The translations under genes were made by a program, and so were the position numbers. Of a stretch of DNA of 64,000 bases, positions 19,476 through 28,534 are shown piece after piece. This DNA is from an uncultured Luminiphilus sp. Lineage in GTDB: Bacteria; Pseudomonadota; Gammaproteobacteria; Pseudomonadales; Halieaceae. Under the pieces are notes generated by a model. The model saw only the letters and a list, made by a program, of their open reading frames with translations. It was not told the origin of the DNA and searched no databases. The stretch covers positions 62,001 to 126,000 of the forward strand of contig CALSUB010000011.1 of the NCBI GenBank assembly GCA_943789425.1, in the 5' to 3' direction. Each line of letters starts with the position of its first letter. Positions within the stretch are counted from its first letter, which is position 1.

Positions 19476-21647
19476 TTATGCCTGTGCTTTAAAGGCCAGC
19501 CGACGTCGGTGCAAAACTGGTTCGGTGTAACCATTGGGCTGGAGGGTACCGGCAAAGACCAGTTCGCAGGCGGCTTGAAAGGCGTGACTGTTTTCGAGGT
19601 TTGTCGCCATCGGTTGGTAGTTTGGATCTGCTTGGTTTTGTGCGTCGACCACAGACGCCATTCTGGTGAGGGTCTCGCGAACTTGTTGCTCGCTCACAAT
19701 CCCATGATGCAGCCAGTTGGCAATGTGCTGACTGGAAATCCGCAGGGTGGCCCGATCTTCCATTAAGCCAATATTGTGAATGTCGGGCACCTTTGAACAG
19801 CCGACTCCGTGCTCCACCCAGCGGACCACGTAACCTAAGATGCCTTGCGCGTTGTTGTCGAGTTCCTGCTGAATCGTGTCGGCTGAAAGGCCGCTGGTAT
19901 CGCCGAGGGGGACGGTGAGCAACTCACTCAGTGAGCGGCGGTGCTTGCCGGCCAACGTGCCCTGAACTTGGGCGACTGACACGGTGTGGTAGTGGGTTGC
20001 GTGGAGCGTGGCTGCGGTGGGTGAGGGTACCCAGGCACAGTTTGCTCCCGACTGGGAATGGCCTATTTTGGTGTCCAGCATCTCCGCCATCAGGTCAGGC
20101 ATGGCCCACATGCCTTTACCGATCTGCGCTTTACCCTGCAGTCCACAGGCAAGCCCTGTGTCGACGTTCCAGTCCTCGTAGGCGGTGATCCAGGTCTCTG
20201 CTTTCATCGCTGTTTTAGCCGTGATGGCGCCGGCTTCCATGCTGGTATGGATTTCGTCCCCTGTCCGATCCAGAAAGCCGGTATTGATGAAGACCACTCG
20301 TTCAGACGCGCGTTTAATACACTCTGCGAGGTTGACGGTTGTCCGCCGCTCTTCATCCATGATGCCCATTTTGAGGGTGTTACGCGTCAATCCAAACAAG
20401 TCTTCGATGCGGCTGAACAAATTCACCGCCAGCGTGACTTCATCGGGACCGTGCATTTTAGGTTTGACGATGTACATCGAACCGGTTCGAGAATTTTTCA
20501 TCGGGCTATCGCCACGCAGGTCGTGCAGCGCGCAGAAAGTGGTGAACAGGCCATCCATAAACCCTTCCGGGATTTCCTCTCCCTGCGCATTGAGCACGGC
20601 GGGGTTCGTCATCAAATGACCGACGTTACGCACAAAGAGCAAGCTGCGGCCGGGCAAGGTCAGCGCACTGCCATCTGGACGCGTAAATAAACGGTCTGGT
20701 TGCAATCGACGCGTGACGGTTTCACCGCCTTTTTTAAAGGTATCGGTGAGCTGGCCGGTCATGAGCCCCAGCCAGTTGCGATAGACGACGGCTTTATCTT
20801 CTGCATCGACCGCCGCAACGGAATCTTCGCAATCCTGAATCGTCGTCAAAGCCGATTCTAAGCAAACATCTTTCACGCCCGCGGCATCGGTTGCTCCAAT
20901 CGAATGGCTTCGATCGATTTGGATTTCGGCGTGCAGGCCGTGATGTCTCAGCAGAATGCTATCGGGCGTGGCGGGATTGCCGGTAAAGCCCACCCATTGC
21001 GACGCGTCCACCAATTGAGCCTGCGATCCGTCGATCTGCTCAATCACCAAAGCACCGTCGTTGATGGCGTAAGCGGCGGCCTGCTGATGACTGCCTTGAT
21101 CGACTGGAAAGTGGGTGTCGAGAAAGTGCCGCGCCCAGGCGATCACGCGATCGCCTCTGACCGCATTGTAGGCACCGCCACGTTCCGCGCCGTCGGTCTC
21201 GGCAATGGCATCGGTGCCATAGAGCGCGTCGTAAAGGCTGCCCCATCGTGCATTGGCAGCGTTTAACGCGAAGCGTGCATTCATTACGGGCACCACCAGT
21301 TGAGGGCCGGCGATCTGGGCAATTTCAGGGTCGACGCCCTCGGTGCTGATCTGAAAGGGCTCGGGCTGCGGGCAGAGGTAGCCAATGTCAGCGAGAAACG
21401 CCTGATAGGCCGCCGCATCCCATGGCGCGTCGCGGTGCTCGCGATGCCACTGATCAATGTGTGACTGTAGCGAGTCTCGTTCTGCGAGTAGCCGCGTATT
21501 GTCAGGTCCGAGATCTGCCCAAATATCGGCCACACCTTGCCAAAATTGCTCGGCGGTAATGCCTGTTCCGGGTGCTATTTCATCGGTTACCAGCGCGTGC
21601 AGTGTGGCGTCGATGCTCAGGCCGGCGCATTCAATTCTCTCGGACAT
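19476..21647 (-). CDS. glcB: Malate synthase G
   Basis: Cytoplasmic enzyme condensing glyoxylate and acetyl-CoA to malate (glyoxylate bypass or glycolate use). The protein has 723 residues, the size of the monomeric G isoform. Recognisable stretches are [50 protein letters not shown] and [15 protein letters not shown]. The ATG at 21647 has GGAG nine bases upstream; an in-frame extension to 21734 would run through a repeat and is unlikely to be translated. It follows the LysR gene on the same strand after 165 bases. No isocitrate lyase or glycolate oxidase is in the window. Confidence 0.96.
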   Translation of the reverse strand: MSERIECAGLSIDATLHALVTDEIAPGTGITAEQFWQGVADIWADLGPDNTRLLAERDSLQSHIDQWHREHRDAPWDAAAYQAFLADIGYLCPQPEPFQISTEGVDPEIAQIAGPQLVVPVMNARFALNAANARWGSLYDALYGTDAIAETDGAERGGAYNAVRGDRVIAWARHFLDTHFPVDQGSHQQAAAYAINDGALVIEQIDGSQAQLVDASQWVGFTGNPATPDSILLRHHGLHAEIQIDRSHSIGATDAAGVKDVCLESALTTIQDCEDSVAAVDAEDKAVVYRNWLGLMTGQLTDTFKKGGETVTRRLQPDRLFTRPDGSALTLPGRSLLFVRNVGHLMTNPAVLNAQGEEIPEGFMDGLFTTFCALHDLRGDSPMKNSRTGSMYIVKPKMHGPDEVTLAVNLFSRIEDLFGLTRNTLKMGIMDEERRTTVNLAECIKRASERVVFINTGFLDRTGDEIHTSMEAGAITAKTAMKAETWITAYEDWNVDTGLACGLQGKAQIGKGMWAMPDLMAEMLDTKIGHSQSGANCAWVPSPTAATLHATHYHTVSVAQVQGTLAGKHRRSLSELLTVPLGDTSGLSADTIQQELDNNAQGILGYVVRWVEHGVGCSKVPDIHNIGLMEDRATLRISSQHIANWLHHGIVSEQQVRETLTRMASVVDAQNQADPNYQPMATNLENSHAFQAACELVFAGTLQPNGYTEPVLHRRRLAFKAQA

Positions 21648-21671
21648 AGTCAAACTCCAATGGCTTTTAAC

Positions 21672-21727
21672 CCAGTTCTCAATCCAGCTCTCACTCCAGT
21701 ACTTAGTCCAGTACTCAATCCAGTGAG
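21672..21727. repeat. 12-bp tandem repeat in the glcB leader
   Basis: CCAG recurs exactly every 12 bases (21672, 21684, 21696, 21708, 21720) within an imperfect unit CCAGTACTCAAT, about five copies. It lies 25-80 bases upstream of the glcB start. On the minus strand it is open in the glcB frame and would encode Trp every fourth residue. Confidence 0.85.
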
Positions 21728-21811
21728 ATGGCAATCGCGGTGAGGGCGTTACTGTACTGATTCACTCTCAGTGCGGACAGGGGTTTCAGCGATAGGGATT
21801 ATTCGTAGCGC

Positions 21812-22774
21812 TTATGTTCCTGTCGGCGCGCTGCTGTGAAGCGAGCGAGCGATACCGGTGATGAATTGGCGTACCCAGCGATGCGGCGCGTTGTTATGCA
21901 GCAGTGGGCTCCATGCCATCTTGAGTTCCAGTGCGGGGATCTCAAACGGCACGTCGCGGACCACCACACGCGGATTATCCCGTTTCAGCCAGGTCGCGCG
22001 GGTGGGGAGGGTCACAATCAGATCGTTTTGCTCTGCCAGTGTCATGGCCGCTTGGTAATGTCGAGTAAAGACACGAATGCGACGCTTCTCTCCTCGTTCG
22101 GCCAGTGCACTGTCGACCCAGCCAAGGCGCTGTACATCGTCAGGATCAACGCCCACGCCTACCCCCATTCCGGTTTTGCTCACCCAGATGTGATTGGCGT
22201 GCAGATAACTCTCGAGGGAAAAATTATCGAGGATGGGGTTATCCGGACTCAGCAGGCAAGAGAAGCTATCCTCCCAAAGAGTGATTTGGTGGAACGACTG
22301 CGGCATCTGGTCGAACCGATTGATCACTAAATCGACCTTACCCCGCTCAACATCAAGAAAACTCACGTCTGAAGGGTTCATAATATCGAGGGTGATACCG
22401 GGCGCGTGTTCTCTGAGCTGCGTCAGTACCGCTGGGAAAAGCGTCGACTCGGCATAATCGCTGGCCATGATTCTGACCACCGTTTGTGCCTCACCCGGGG
22501 CAAATTCGCTCGCGGGTTGCATGGCCAGGTCGACACCTAAAAGGATTTCTTTAACCAGTGGTTCCAGCTCGAGTGCCCGCTCGGTAGGATTCATCCCCTC
22601 AGAGGTTCGCACGAGTAGCGGATCATCGAAAAGGGCTCTGAGACGCCTCAGTCCGTTACTCATGGCGGGCTGAGAGAGGCCGAGTTGGTTTGCCGCCTGC
22701 GTCACATTTCGTTCACGCAACAAGACTTCTAAGTAAACCAGCAGGTTTAGATCAATTTGGTGTAGGTTTTTCAT
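21812..22774 (-). CDS. LysR-family transcriptional regulator
   Basis: The protein has 320 residues. The N-terminal winged helix-turn-helix reads RNVTQAANQLGLSQPAMSNG with the following wing LRALFDDPLLVR, and the rest fits a periplasmic-binding-protein-like effector domain. The subgroup with DLNLLVYLEVLLRER resembles NodD/LinR/PhcR-type regulators. It is divergent from the acyl-CoA dehydrogenase gene, with two palindromes in the intergenic region, and precedes glcB on its own strand. It may control either; the effector is unknown. Confidence 0.92.
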   Translation of the reverse strand: MKNLHQIDLNLLVYLEVLLRERNVTQAANQLGLSQPAMSNGLRRLRALFDDPLLVRTSEGMNPTERALELEPLVKEILLGVDLAMQPASEFAPGEAQTVVRIMASDYAESTLFPAVLTQLREHAPGITLDIMNPSDVSFLDVERGKVDLVINRFDQMPQSFHQITLWEDSFSCLLSPDNPILDNFSLESYLHANHIWVSKTGMGVGVGVDPDDVQRLGWVDSALAERGEKRRIRVFTRHYQAAMTLAEQNDLIVTLPTRATWLKRDNPRVVVRDVPFEIPALELKMAWSPLLHNNAPHRWVRQFITGIARSLHSSAPTGT

Positions 22775-22800
22775 ATACTACCCACGGCGGCGTAAGCGTT

Positions 22801-22815
22801 ATTCACGGTGTGAAT
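22801..22815. promoter_or_regulatory. Candidate LysR-type operator (T-N11-A palindrome)
   Basis: ATTCAC-GGT-GTGAAT is a perfect inverted repeat containing the T-N11-A pattern typical of LysR binding sites, located 27 bases upstream of the LysR gene start and in the divergent intergenic region where autoregulatory sites usually lie. Confidence 0.6.
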
Positions 22816-22828
22816 TGTAACTCTTTGG

Positions 22829-22847
22829 CCATACTTTTGCCGTATGG
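22829..22847. promoter_or_regulatory. Second palindrome in the LysR/acyl-CoA dehydrogenase spacer
   Basis: CCATAC-N7-GTATGG is a perfect 6-bp inverted repeat with a 19-base span. It overlaps the -35 region of the proposed promoter for the acyl-CoA dehydrogenase, a position suited to a regulator-controlled site. Confidence 0.5.
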
Positions 22848-22865
22848 GGGCCCTTTGGTAATAAT
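22837..22865 (+). promoter_or_regulatory. Candidate sigma-70 promoter for the acyl-CoA dehydrogenase
   Basis: TTGCCG (4 of 6 consensus bases) and AATAAT (5 of 6) are separated by 17 bases, about 40 bases upstream of the ATG at 22908. The -35 box lies inside the palindrome at 22829-22847. Confidence 0.45.
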
Positions 22866-22907
22866 AGCCCCGTAAATCAACGAAATATGAACGCGAGGAT
22901 ACGCCTT

Positions 22908-24671
22908 ATGTACAGGGCTCCCACCGAAGACATGCAGTTTTTAATCGACGACGTACTGGACGTGGGCAGCGTTTTGGGGCCGCTCCCTCACTACGCCGAT
23001 CTGGGGTTGGGGACTGAGCTGACCACCGCTTTACTCGACGAAGCCGGCAAGTTCGCCGCGGATGTGGTCTCGCCGTTGCGCCGCGTTGGCGACATGCATC
23101 CGGCTCGCTGCAGCGACGCGGCTGTCGCGATTCCGCCGGGGTACGGTGAGGCAATTCGGCAGTTGGGAGCCGGCGGATGGGTCGGCATCAGTGCGCCACA
23201 AGATCAGGGTGGGCAAGGCTTGCCCGAGCTGTTTGGCACCGCCGCCTGCGAAATGTGGAACAGCGCTGATATGGCCTTTGCGTTGGAGCCTTTTCTAAGC
23301 GCTGGTGCGGCTTTGGCGATCGCCGCACACGGCAATGATGAGCTGAAAGCCACCTACCTGGAAAAGATTTATTCAGGCGAGTGGTCGGGGACCATGAACC
23401 TGACTGAGTCCGGCGCAGGCTCGGATCTGGGTCCGATGAAAACGCGTGCTGAGCGTGACGGAGACCACTATCGATTATTCGGTCAAAAGATCTACATCAC
23501 GTGGGGCGATCACGACGCCACGGATAACATTATCCATCTGGTCTTGGCTCGATTACCCGATGCCCCCGCAGGCAGTCGCGGCATTTCTTTGTTTCTGGTC
23601 CCCAAGTTTTTGGTGGGGGCAGACGGGGTGCTTGGGGCCCGCAACGATGCCTATCCCGTCTCCGTTGAGCACAAGTTAGGGATCCATGGGAGTCCGACCT
23701 GTGTCATGGCTTATGGTGACAATGGCGGTGCGCTGGGGTATCTGGTCGGAGAAGAAAATCAGGGATTGGCCTGCATGTTCACCATGATGAATGAGGCGCG
23801 GTTAAAGGTCGGTTTGCAAGGACTGGGTGCCTCGGAGGGTGCTTACCAAAAGGCGGTCGCTTATGCGCGAGAGCGGGTGCAGGGCAATGTGCCCATTATT
23901 GAGCATGCCGATGTGAAGCGCATGCTGCTAACAATGCGTGCCTTGAACGAAGCCATGAGAGCCCTTGCTTACTCTGAGGCGGTCACCATGGACCTGGCGC
24001 ATGCGGGGCCGGCAGAGACTCGGGAGTCGTCGCAGCGACGCATTGATTTGATGATCCCGGTGATTAAAGGCTGGCTGACGGAGCTCGGTATTGAGGTCAC
24101 GTCGCTGGGTGTGCAAGTTCATGGTGGCATGGGATACGTGGAGGAAACGGGTGCAGCGCAATATCTGCGTGACGTCCGGATTACGCCGATCTACGAGGGA
24201 ACGAATGGTATTCAGGCCGCCGATCTGCTCAATCGCAAGCTGGGGCGAGACAACGGTGCCGCGATGGAAGCGGTTCAAGGCGAGATCCGATCGCTGGCAA
24301 CGCGATTACAGAGCGATGCGGACTCTCGTTTGGCTGCCATCGGAGAATGTCTTGCCGCGGCGCTCGCAGATCATGTCAGTACCACACAGCGACTGCTGGC
24401 TATCTTGCCCGAGGATCGCTTTGCGGCATTGGGTGGGTCCTTCGATTACATGATGCAGACCGGTTACCTGTTTGGTGGCTGGCAGCTGGCACGGGGTGCG
24501 CAAGTGGCAGCACAGGTCGCGGCTGGGGGTGACCGGGTTACTTTTTGCGAGCGCAAAGTCGCCACTGCGTTATTTTACATGGAGCGGTTACTCCCACGCG
24601 CGCGGGCACACGCCGGAGCCATCGCAGTCTCGGGGGATAGCCTGACCGATTTTGCCCTCGATTGGCTGTGA
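22908..24671 (+). CDS. Acyl-CoA dehydrogenase, large DmdC-like family
   Basis: FAD-dependent acyl-CoA dehydrogenase of about 587 residues with the extra C-terminal domain seen in the group that includes 3-methylmercaptopropionyl-CoA dehydrogenase (DmdC). Conserved parts are the FAD/substrate loop MNLTESGAGSDLG, QKIYITWGDHD, VHGGMGYVEE and the catalytic-Glu segment PIYEGTNGIQ. The start at 22908 has GAGGA at good spacing; the upstream ATG at 22887 has none. The substrate cannot be read from sequence: DMSP-derived methylmercaptopropionyl-CoA is possible, but many members of this family have no known substrate, and no dmdA, dmdB or dmdD is in the window. Confidence 0.88.
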   Translation: MYRAPTEDMQFLIDDVLDVGSVLGPLPHYADLGLGTELTTALLDEAGKFAADVVSPLRRVGDMHPARCSDAAVAIPPGYGEAIRQLGAGGWVGISAPQDQGGQGLPELFGTAACEMWNSADMAFALEPFLSAGAALAIAAHGNDELKATYLEKIYSGEWSGTMNLTESGAGSDLGPMKTRAERDGDHYRLFGQKIYITWGDHDATDNIIHLVLARLPDAPAGSRGISLFLVPKFLVGADGVLGARNDAYPVSVEHKLGIHGSPTCVMAYGDNGGALGYLVGEENQGLACMFTMMNEARLKVGLQGLGASEGAYQKAVAYARERVQGNVPIIEHADVKRMLLTMRALNEAMRALAYSEAVTMDLAHAGPAETRESSQRRIDLMIPVIKGWLTELGIEVTSLGVQVHGGMGYVEETGAAQYLRDVRITPIYEGTNGIQAADLLNRKLGRDNGAAMEAVQGEIRSLATRLQSDADSRLAAIGECLAAALADHVSTTQRLLAILPEDRFAALGGSFDYMMQTGYLFGGWQLARGAQVAAQVAAGGDRVTFCERKVATALFYMERLLPRARAHAGAIAVSGDSLTDFALDWL

Positions 24672-24675
24672 TCCC

Positions 24676-25155
24676 ATGACGAACCTCACGACGCCAGATT
24701 TATCGGATCTCCATCCTGAGCTGAAACATCTTCCACTGCAGTTTCGGCAGTTTGGATTGCGACAGTGTTTTGCGGGACCAATCTCAACGATTGCTTGTCA
24801 CGCAGATAACTCTCGAGTCGCTGAGGCGGTGTCAGAACCGGGCGAGGGGCGGGTGTTGCTGGTGGATGGTGCAAGTGCCTTGCATCGTTCATTGCTGGGA
24901 GATCGGCTCGCGCAACTGGCCGCTGATCACCGGTGGGCCGGTGTTGTCGTCTTGGGCGCTATTCGCGACGTAGAGGTGATTGATGATATCGATATTGGTG
25001 TGCAAGCCTTGGGAGTCTGTCCGGTCAAAACGGAGAAGGGTGGCGCTGGCGAACGCGATATCATCTTAACGGTGTGTGAGATGACGATTTGCCCGGGCGA
25101 TTGGCTTTATGCAGATCGCAACGGTGTGCTCATTGGGCCTCAGGTAGCGCTTTAG
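24676..25155 (+). CDS. rraA: RraA-family protein (RNase E inhibitor / oxaloacid aldolase fold)
   Basis: The 159 residues match RraA in length. Typical stretches are GRVLLVDGASALHRSLLGD, GAIRDVEVIDDIDIGVQALG and PGDWLYADRNGVLI. In E. coli RraA binds and inhibits RNase E; relatives act as 4-hydroxy-4-methyl-2-oxoglutarate aldolase or oxaloacetate decarboxylase. The start at 24676 is four bases after the acyl-CoA dehydrogenase stop, so the two are probably cotranscribed. Which activity applies here cannot be decided from sequence. Confidence 0.9.
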   Translation: MTNLTTPDLSDLHPELKHLPLQFRQFGLRQCFAGPISTIACHADNSRVAEAVSEPGEGRVLLVDGASALHRSLLGDRLAQLAADHRWAGVVVLGAIRDVEVIDDIDIGVQALGVCPVKTEKGGAGERDIILTVCEMTICPGDWLYADRNGVLIGPQVAL

Positions 25156-25199
25156 GCGGAGCAGGGATCGTCATAGACGGTTGGCAGCGCCGGGTGAAG

Positions 25200-25229
25200 G
25201 CAGGGTCAGGTAAAGCAGGGTTAGGTAAG
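25200..25229. repeat. Imperfect 15-bp direct repeat at the nadC 3' end
   Basis: Two adjacent copies, GCAGGGTCAGGTAAA and GCAGGGTTAGGTAAG, differ at two positions. The second copy contains the nadC stop codon. It lies between the convergent rraA and nadC genes. Confidence 0.6.
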
Positions 25230-26060
25230 GCGCATGGAGAGATCCAGTGCGCGAATATGTTTGGTCAATGCGCCAATGGAAATTAGATCGACTCCCGTTT
25301 CCGCAATGGCAACGAGGGTGTGATCCGTAACATTACCTGAGGCCTCTAATTCAGCGTGACCTGCAGTTCGGGCGACCGCTTCTCGCAGTGCGGCAAGGGG
25401 AAAATTGTCGAGCATGATGCGGTCCGGAGCCTCAGACAATGCAGTGTCTAGCTCTTCCAGCGTTTCTACCTCAATCTCGATGAGTGTGTCGGCTGCGATG
25501 TGGCGTGCCGCGACGATGGCTTCGCGAATGCCGCCCGCGGCAGCGATGTGGTTTTCTTTGATCAAAAAAGCGTCGAATAATCCAATACGGTGGTTATAGC
25601 AGCCACCGCAGGCGACGGCATATTTTTGTGCGAGCCTCAATCCGGGCACCGTTTTTCGTGTATCAAGTAATCGCACGTCAGTATGTGCAACGCGGTCAGC
25701 GTAGTCTTTTGCCACGGTGGCAGTGCCTGAGAGCGCTTGTAAAAAATTCAATGCTGTTCGTTCAGCCGTTAACAGCGCACGAGCGGGTCCAGTGACGCGA
25801 AACAGGCTATCGCCAGCATTAAGGTGGTCTCCGTCCGCCACCTGCCAAACCGTACTGCAACGCGCATCAACTTGCTGGAATGTTTCATCGGCAAATGCTT
25901 TGCCGCACAGCACGCCCGCTTCACGCGTGATCACGTCTGCGCTGGCGAGGGCGTCGGGCGCGATCAATGAGGCGGTAATGTCTCCTGCGCCCACATCTTC
26001 CGCAAGGGCTTGTTGGACGCGTTCTGAAATATACTGAGCACTGATCATGGTGTCGTCCAT
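25221..26060 (-). CDS. nadC: NadC, nicotinate-nucleotide diphosphorylase (quinolinate phosphoribosyltransferase)
   Basis: De novo NAD synthesis: quinolinate plus PRPP to nicotinate mononucleotide. The protein is 279 residues. It has [13 protein letters not shown] near the start, [15 protein letters not shown], the [15 protein letters not shown] loop, KENHI, and the C-terminal barrel motifs IMLDNF and LEASGNV with ISIGALT. Two Met codons (26060 and 26048) are possible starts. It is divergent from ampD, the usual arrangement in gammaproteobacteria. Confidence 0.96.
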   Translation of the reverse strand: MDDTMISAQYISERVQQALAEDVGAGDITASLIAPDALASADVITREAGVLCGKAFADETFQQVDARCSTVWQVADGDHLNAGDSLFRVTGPARALLTAERTALNFLQALSGTATVAKDYADRVAHTDVRLLDTRKTVPGLRLAQKYAVACGGCYNHRIGLFDAFLIKENHIAAAGGIREAIVAARHIAADTLIEIEVETLEELDTALSEAPDRIMLDNFPLAALREAVARTAGHAELEASGNVTDHTLVAIAETGVDLISIGALTKHIRALDLSMRLT

Positions 26061-26118
26061 GTTGCTTAAAAATGACGGAAAAGGGGAGCAACCCTCGCCG
26101 GTGCGATAAGATTACCCC

Positions 26119-26697
26119 GTGATGACCTCGAGTGACCAATGGAAGTTCGCGAATGGATGGCTGGCCTGCGCGCGCCCAGTGCCTTCGCCCAACTTCAATG
26201 CGCGGCCCACCGAGGCAGCACCTGAGCTGATTGTCATTCATGGCATATCGTTACCGCCGGGTGAGTATGGTGGTCCCTACATCGAGGCACTTTTCACCAA
26301 TCAACTGAATCCCGCCGATCATGCTTATTTTTCTGAAGTTGCCCACCTAACGGTTTCCGCTCACTTTCTGATTCGTCGCGATGGGGCGATAGTGCAATTT
26401 GTGTCGACCGACGACAGGGCCTGGCATGCGGGGGAGTCGTGTTGGGAACGTCGCACCAATTGTAATGACTTCAGCATTGGTATCGAAGTAGAAGGCTGTG
26501 ATGAGGAGCCCTATGAGATGCCGCAGTATCGGGTGCTGGCGCAGTTAATTCGGGCGGTGCGAAATCAATATCCGGCCATTCAGCACGATGCTATTGTGGG
26601 TCACTCAGATATCGCGCCGGGACGTAAAACAGATCCTGGACCAGCTTTCGACTGGTTGCAGTTAAAGGGTTTGCTAGGAGCAGTAAAAGGAGAGTAG
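26119..26697 (+). CDS. ampD: AmpD, 1,6-anhydro-N-acetylmuramyl-L-alanine amidase
   Basis: Cytoplasmic zinc amidase that recycles anhydromuropeptides and so controls beta-lactamase induction where ampR/ampC exist. The 192 residues carry IVIHGISLPPGEYGGPYI with the first zinc His near residue 36, SAHFLIRRDG, HAGES, and the C-terminal GHSDIAPGRKTDPGPAFDW with the His and Asp ligands. ampE follows after 5 bases. With mupP at 63 kb, two muropeptide-recycling functions are present in the window. Confidence 0.96.
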   Translation: MMTSSDQWKFANGWLACARPVPSPNFNARPTEAAPELIVIHGISLPPGEYGGPYIEALFTNQLNPADHAYFSEVAHLTVSAHFLIRRDGAIVQFVSTDDRAWHAGESCWERRTNCNDFSIGIEVEGCDEEPYEMPQYRVLAQLIRAVRNQYPAIQHDAIVGHSDIAPGRKTDPGPAFDWLQLKGLLGAVKGE

Positions 26698-26702
26698 GGG
26701 TA

Positions 26703-27515
26703 GTGTCGTACTTGGTGTTCATTGTGGCGGTGGGATTGTTTGCTTTATTTGGCGGCGGTGGCCCTCTGCATCGTGATACTTGGTTTGATCCAATGATGCG
26801 CAGGATCGATGCATTGGATTTGGATGCGCCGCTTTCGCTCGCACTGCGGGTGGCGGTCCCCCTAGTGATTTTTTTATTCCTTTTCTGGGTGCTGGCGTTT
26901 TTTCTGGGGGAGCTGGGCGAGGCGTTGATGTCTGTTGCCTTGTTGTACTTTGCTTTTGGGCGCGATGATTACCCAACGGATCTTCAGCGCTTTTTGGCTC
27001 GCGCTCGCGTAGGCGATCTCGACGGTGCAGAAATGCTGGTCGCAGACCCAAGCGCCCTTTCTGAGGAAGGCATTGCGTTGCCTGAGGCGGCGTTGCAGGC
27101 GTTCGGATATCGCGGTTTTGCCCGCTGGTTTCCGACCGTATTGTATTTTTGCCTGTTGGGGCCCTTTGCCGCGGCTGCTTATCGACTTATTGACCTGATG
27201 AATGTGCGCTCAAATGGCCAATTTCAGTCTGCGGTAGCGTTGTTAGAATGGTTACCGGCTCGAGTGGTGTTACTGACTTTTTCGCTGTTAGGTGATTTCG
27301 AGAAAAGCCGCAGTCTTTTGACGGACCAAGCGTTTGATAAAACCTACTCCAACCAGTCGCTGCTCTCCCTTAGCATTGCGCGCGCGTGGCATTTGGATCT
27401 CAGTGCCGCAGAGACGCCCACTGGCGTGGTTGACGTGGTGGAGACCACGCAGAAAGCGATCAGTCGTGCCACCGCCGTGTGGATCGTCGCCATTTCTTTG
27501 TTCGCGCTCCTGTAA
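26703..27515 (+). CDS. ampE: AmpE-like membrane protein
   Basis: Inner-membrane protein of 270 residues with about four hydrophobic segments (near 1-15, 45-85, 140-165 and the C-terminal end) and the family pattern RDTWFDPMMRRID and DLQRFLARARVGDLDGAE. Its role is not well defined; it is described as a signalling modulator acting with AmpD. The start is a GTG at 26703, just after ampD, forming an ampDE operon. Confidence 0.88.
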   Translation: MSYLVFIVAVGLFALFGGGGPLHRDTWFDPMMRRIDALDLDAPLSLALRVAVPLVIFLFLFWVLAFFLGELGEALMSVALLYFAFGRDDYPTDLQRFLARARVGDLDGAEMLVADPSALSEEGIALPEAALQAFGYRGFARWFPTVLYFCLLGPFAAAAYRLIDLMNVRSNGQFQSAVALLEWLPARVVLLTFSLLGDFEKSRSLLTDQAFDKTYSNQSLLSLSIARAWHLDLSAAETPTGVVDVVETTQKAISRATAVWIVAISLFALL

Positions 27516-27592
27516 GGCGCCATTGGTTTGAGCCCGAGATGGGACTGAGCCCGCTCGACCATACCTTTCGATTGACACAAGCGTCTTGCGAA

Positions 27593-28534
27593 CTACGAAG
27601 CAGAGCGCCTCACTTGTTCTGTGGCCTGAATCTCATCGTAAAGAGCCTGCAATACCGGGCTGGCGGGTGGCTCAGAAACCAACTGCGTCAATAGCCAGCC
27701 CAGTATCCATTCAATTTCTGTGGGATTACCGCGTGCCAGATCCACTTTCATCGAGGAATCATTTTGTGCGGTGGCCTGGCAAATAGCTTTGACTCGATCC
27801 GGCAAGGCGTTAGCAATCACCGTTTCATCCGCAGCAGTTAGTAGACGTTGCACCTCAGTGATGGCGGCTTCAGTGCTGCTCAGTAATTGAGGTTTTAACA
27901 AAGCGCCGTTTTTCACCTGATGAATTGCTGTGAGGGGATTGATCACCGCATTGACGGCGGTTTTTGCCAGTAATATCGAGCGTATGTCGGGTTGCCAGTG
28001 ACACTGCGTTAGGCTGCGCTGCCACAGTGGTAGCCACGATGGTGGATTTGAATCTGCCCCGGCGGGGCCCAGGTAGGTGGTGCCAGCGCTCGATAAATGC
28101 AGTCTGTTCCGGTCATTTCTGCGACAACCGGCGGTAGTCGATCCCAGTACGAGGGCCGCGTCTCCGATCAGTGGGAGAACGCGCTCCGCGAGCCCCATCC
28201 CGTTGCCCAGCAATACCACTTGCGTATTTTTAGACAGTCGATGGGCTACCGATCGCACGGCAGCTTCCGTTGCCCAGGCTTTGGTACACACCAGCAAGGC
28301 GGAAATCGCTGATTCCTGCGAAACGGGCTCTTGTTCAAAAGTGAACGAGATGGGTGCTTTGTTTGGCGCAGCACTTGCGGCTTTACTCAGCGTCAGCCGA
28401 CGTGTTGGTTCGGTGTCACGGTGATTCAACAACGTTATCGCACAGTCAACTGTTTGCAATTCACAGGCGAGCCAGCCGCCAATCGCGCCCGCACCCAGCA
28501 CATGCCAAATCTGGCTCACCGCCGGGTCAGCCAA
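27593..28534 (-). CDS. panE: PanE/ApbA-family 2-dehydropantoate 2-reductase
   Basis: NADPH-dependent reductase family for ketopantoate to pantoate. In 313 residues the N-terminal Rossmann loop is VLGAGAIGG, with the CTKAW element near 97, the catalytic Lys segment AKTAVNAVINPLTAI near 195 and the C-terminal PTEIEWILG stretch. Its start overlaps the preceding kinase-like gene by 19 bases, which places it as the last gene of the TPP-riboswitch operon. ApbA mutants of Salmonella have a known thiamin phenotype, so the position is meaningful. Confidence 0.9.
   Translation of the reverse strand: MADPAVSQIWHVLGAGAIGGWLACELQTVDCAITLLNHRDTEPTRRLTLSKAASAAPNKAPISFTFEQEPVSQESAISALLVCTKAWATEAAVRSVAHRLSKNTQVVLLGNGMGLAERVLPLIGDAALVLGSTTAGCRRNDRNRLHLSSAGTTYLGPAGADSNPPSWLPLWQRSLTQCHWQPDIRSILLAKTAVNAVINPLTAIHQVKNGALLKPQLLSSTEAAITEVQRLLTAADETVIANALPDRVKAICQATAQNDSSMKVDLARGNPTEIEWILGWLLTQLVSEPPASPVLQALYDEIQATEQVRRSAS

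Noticed and set aside
20058-20690. Open frame of 210 codons antisense to glcB
   Set aside because: Lies wholly within malate synthase G and has no recognisable domain or ribosome site.
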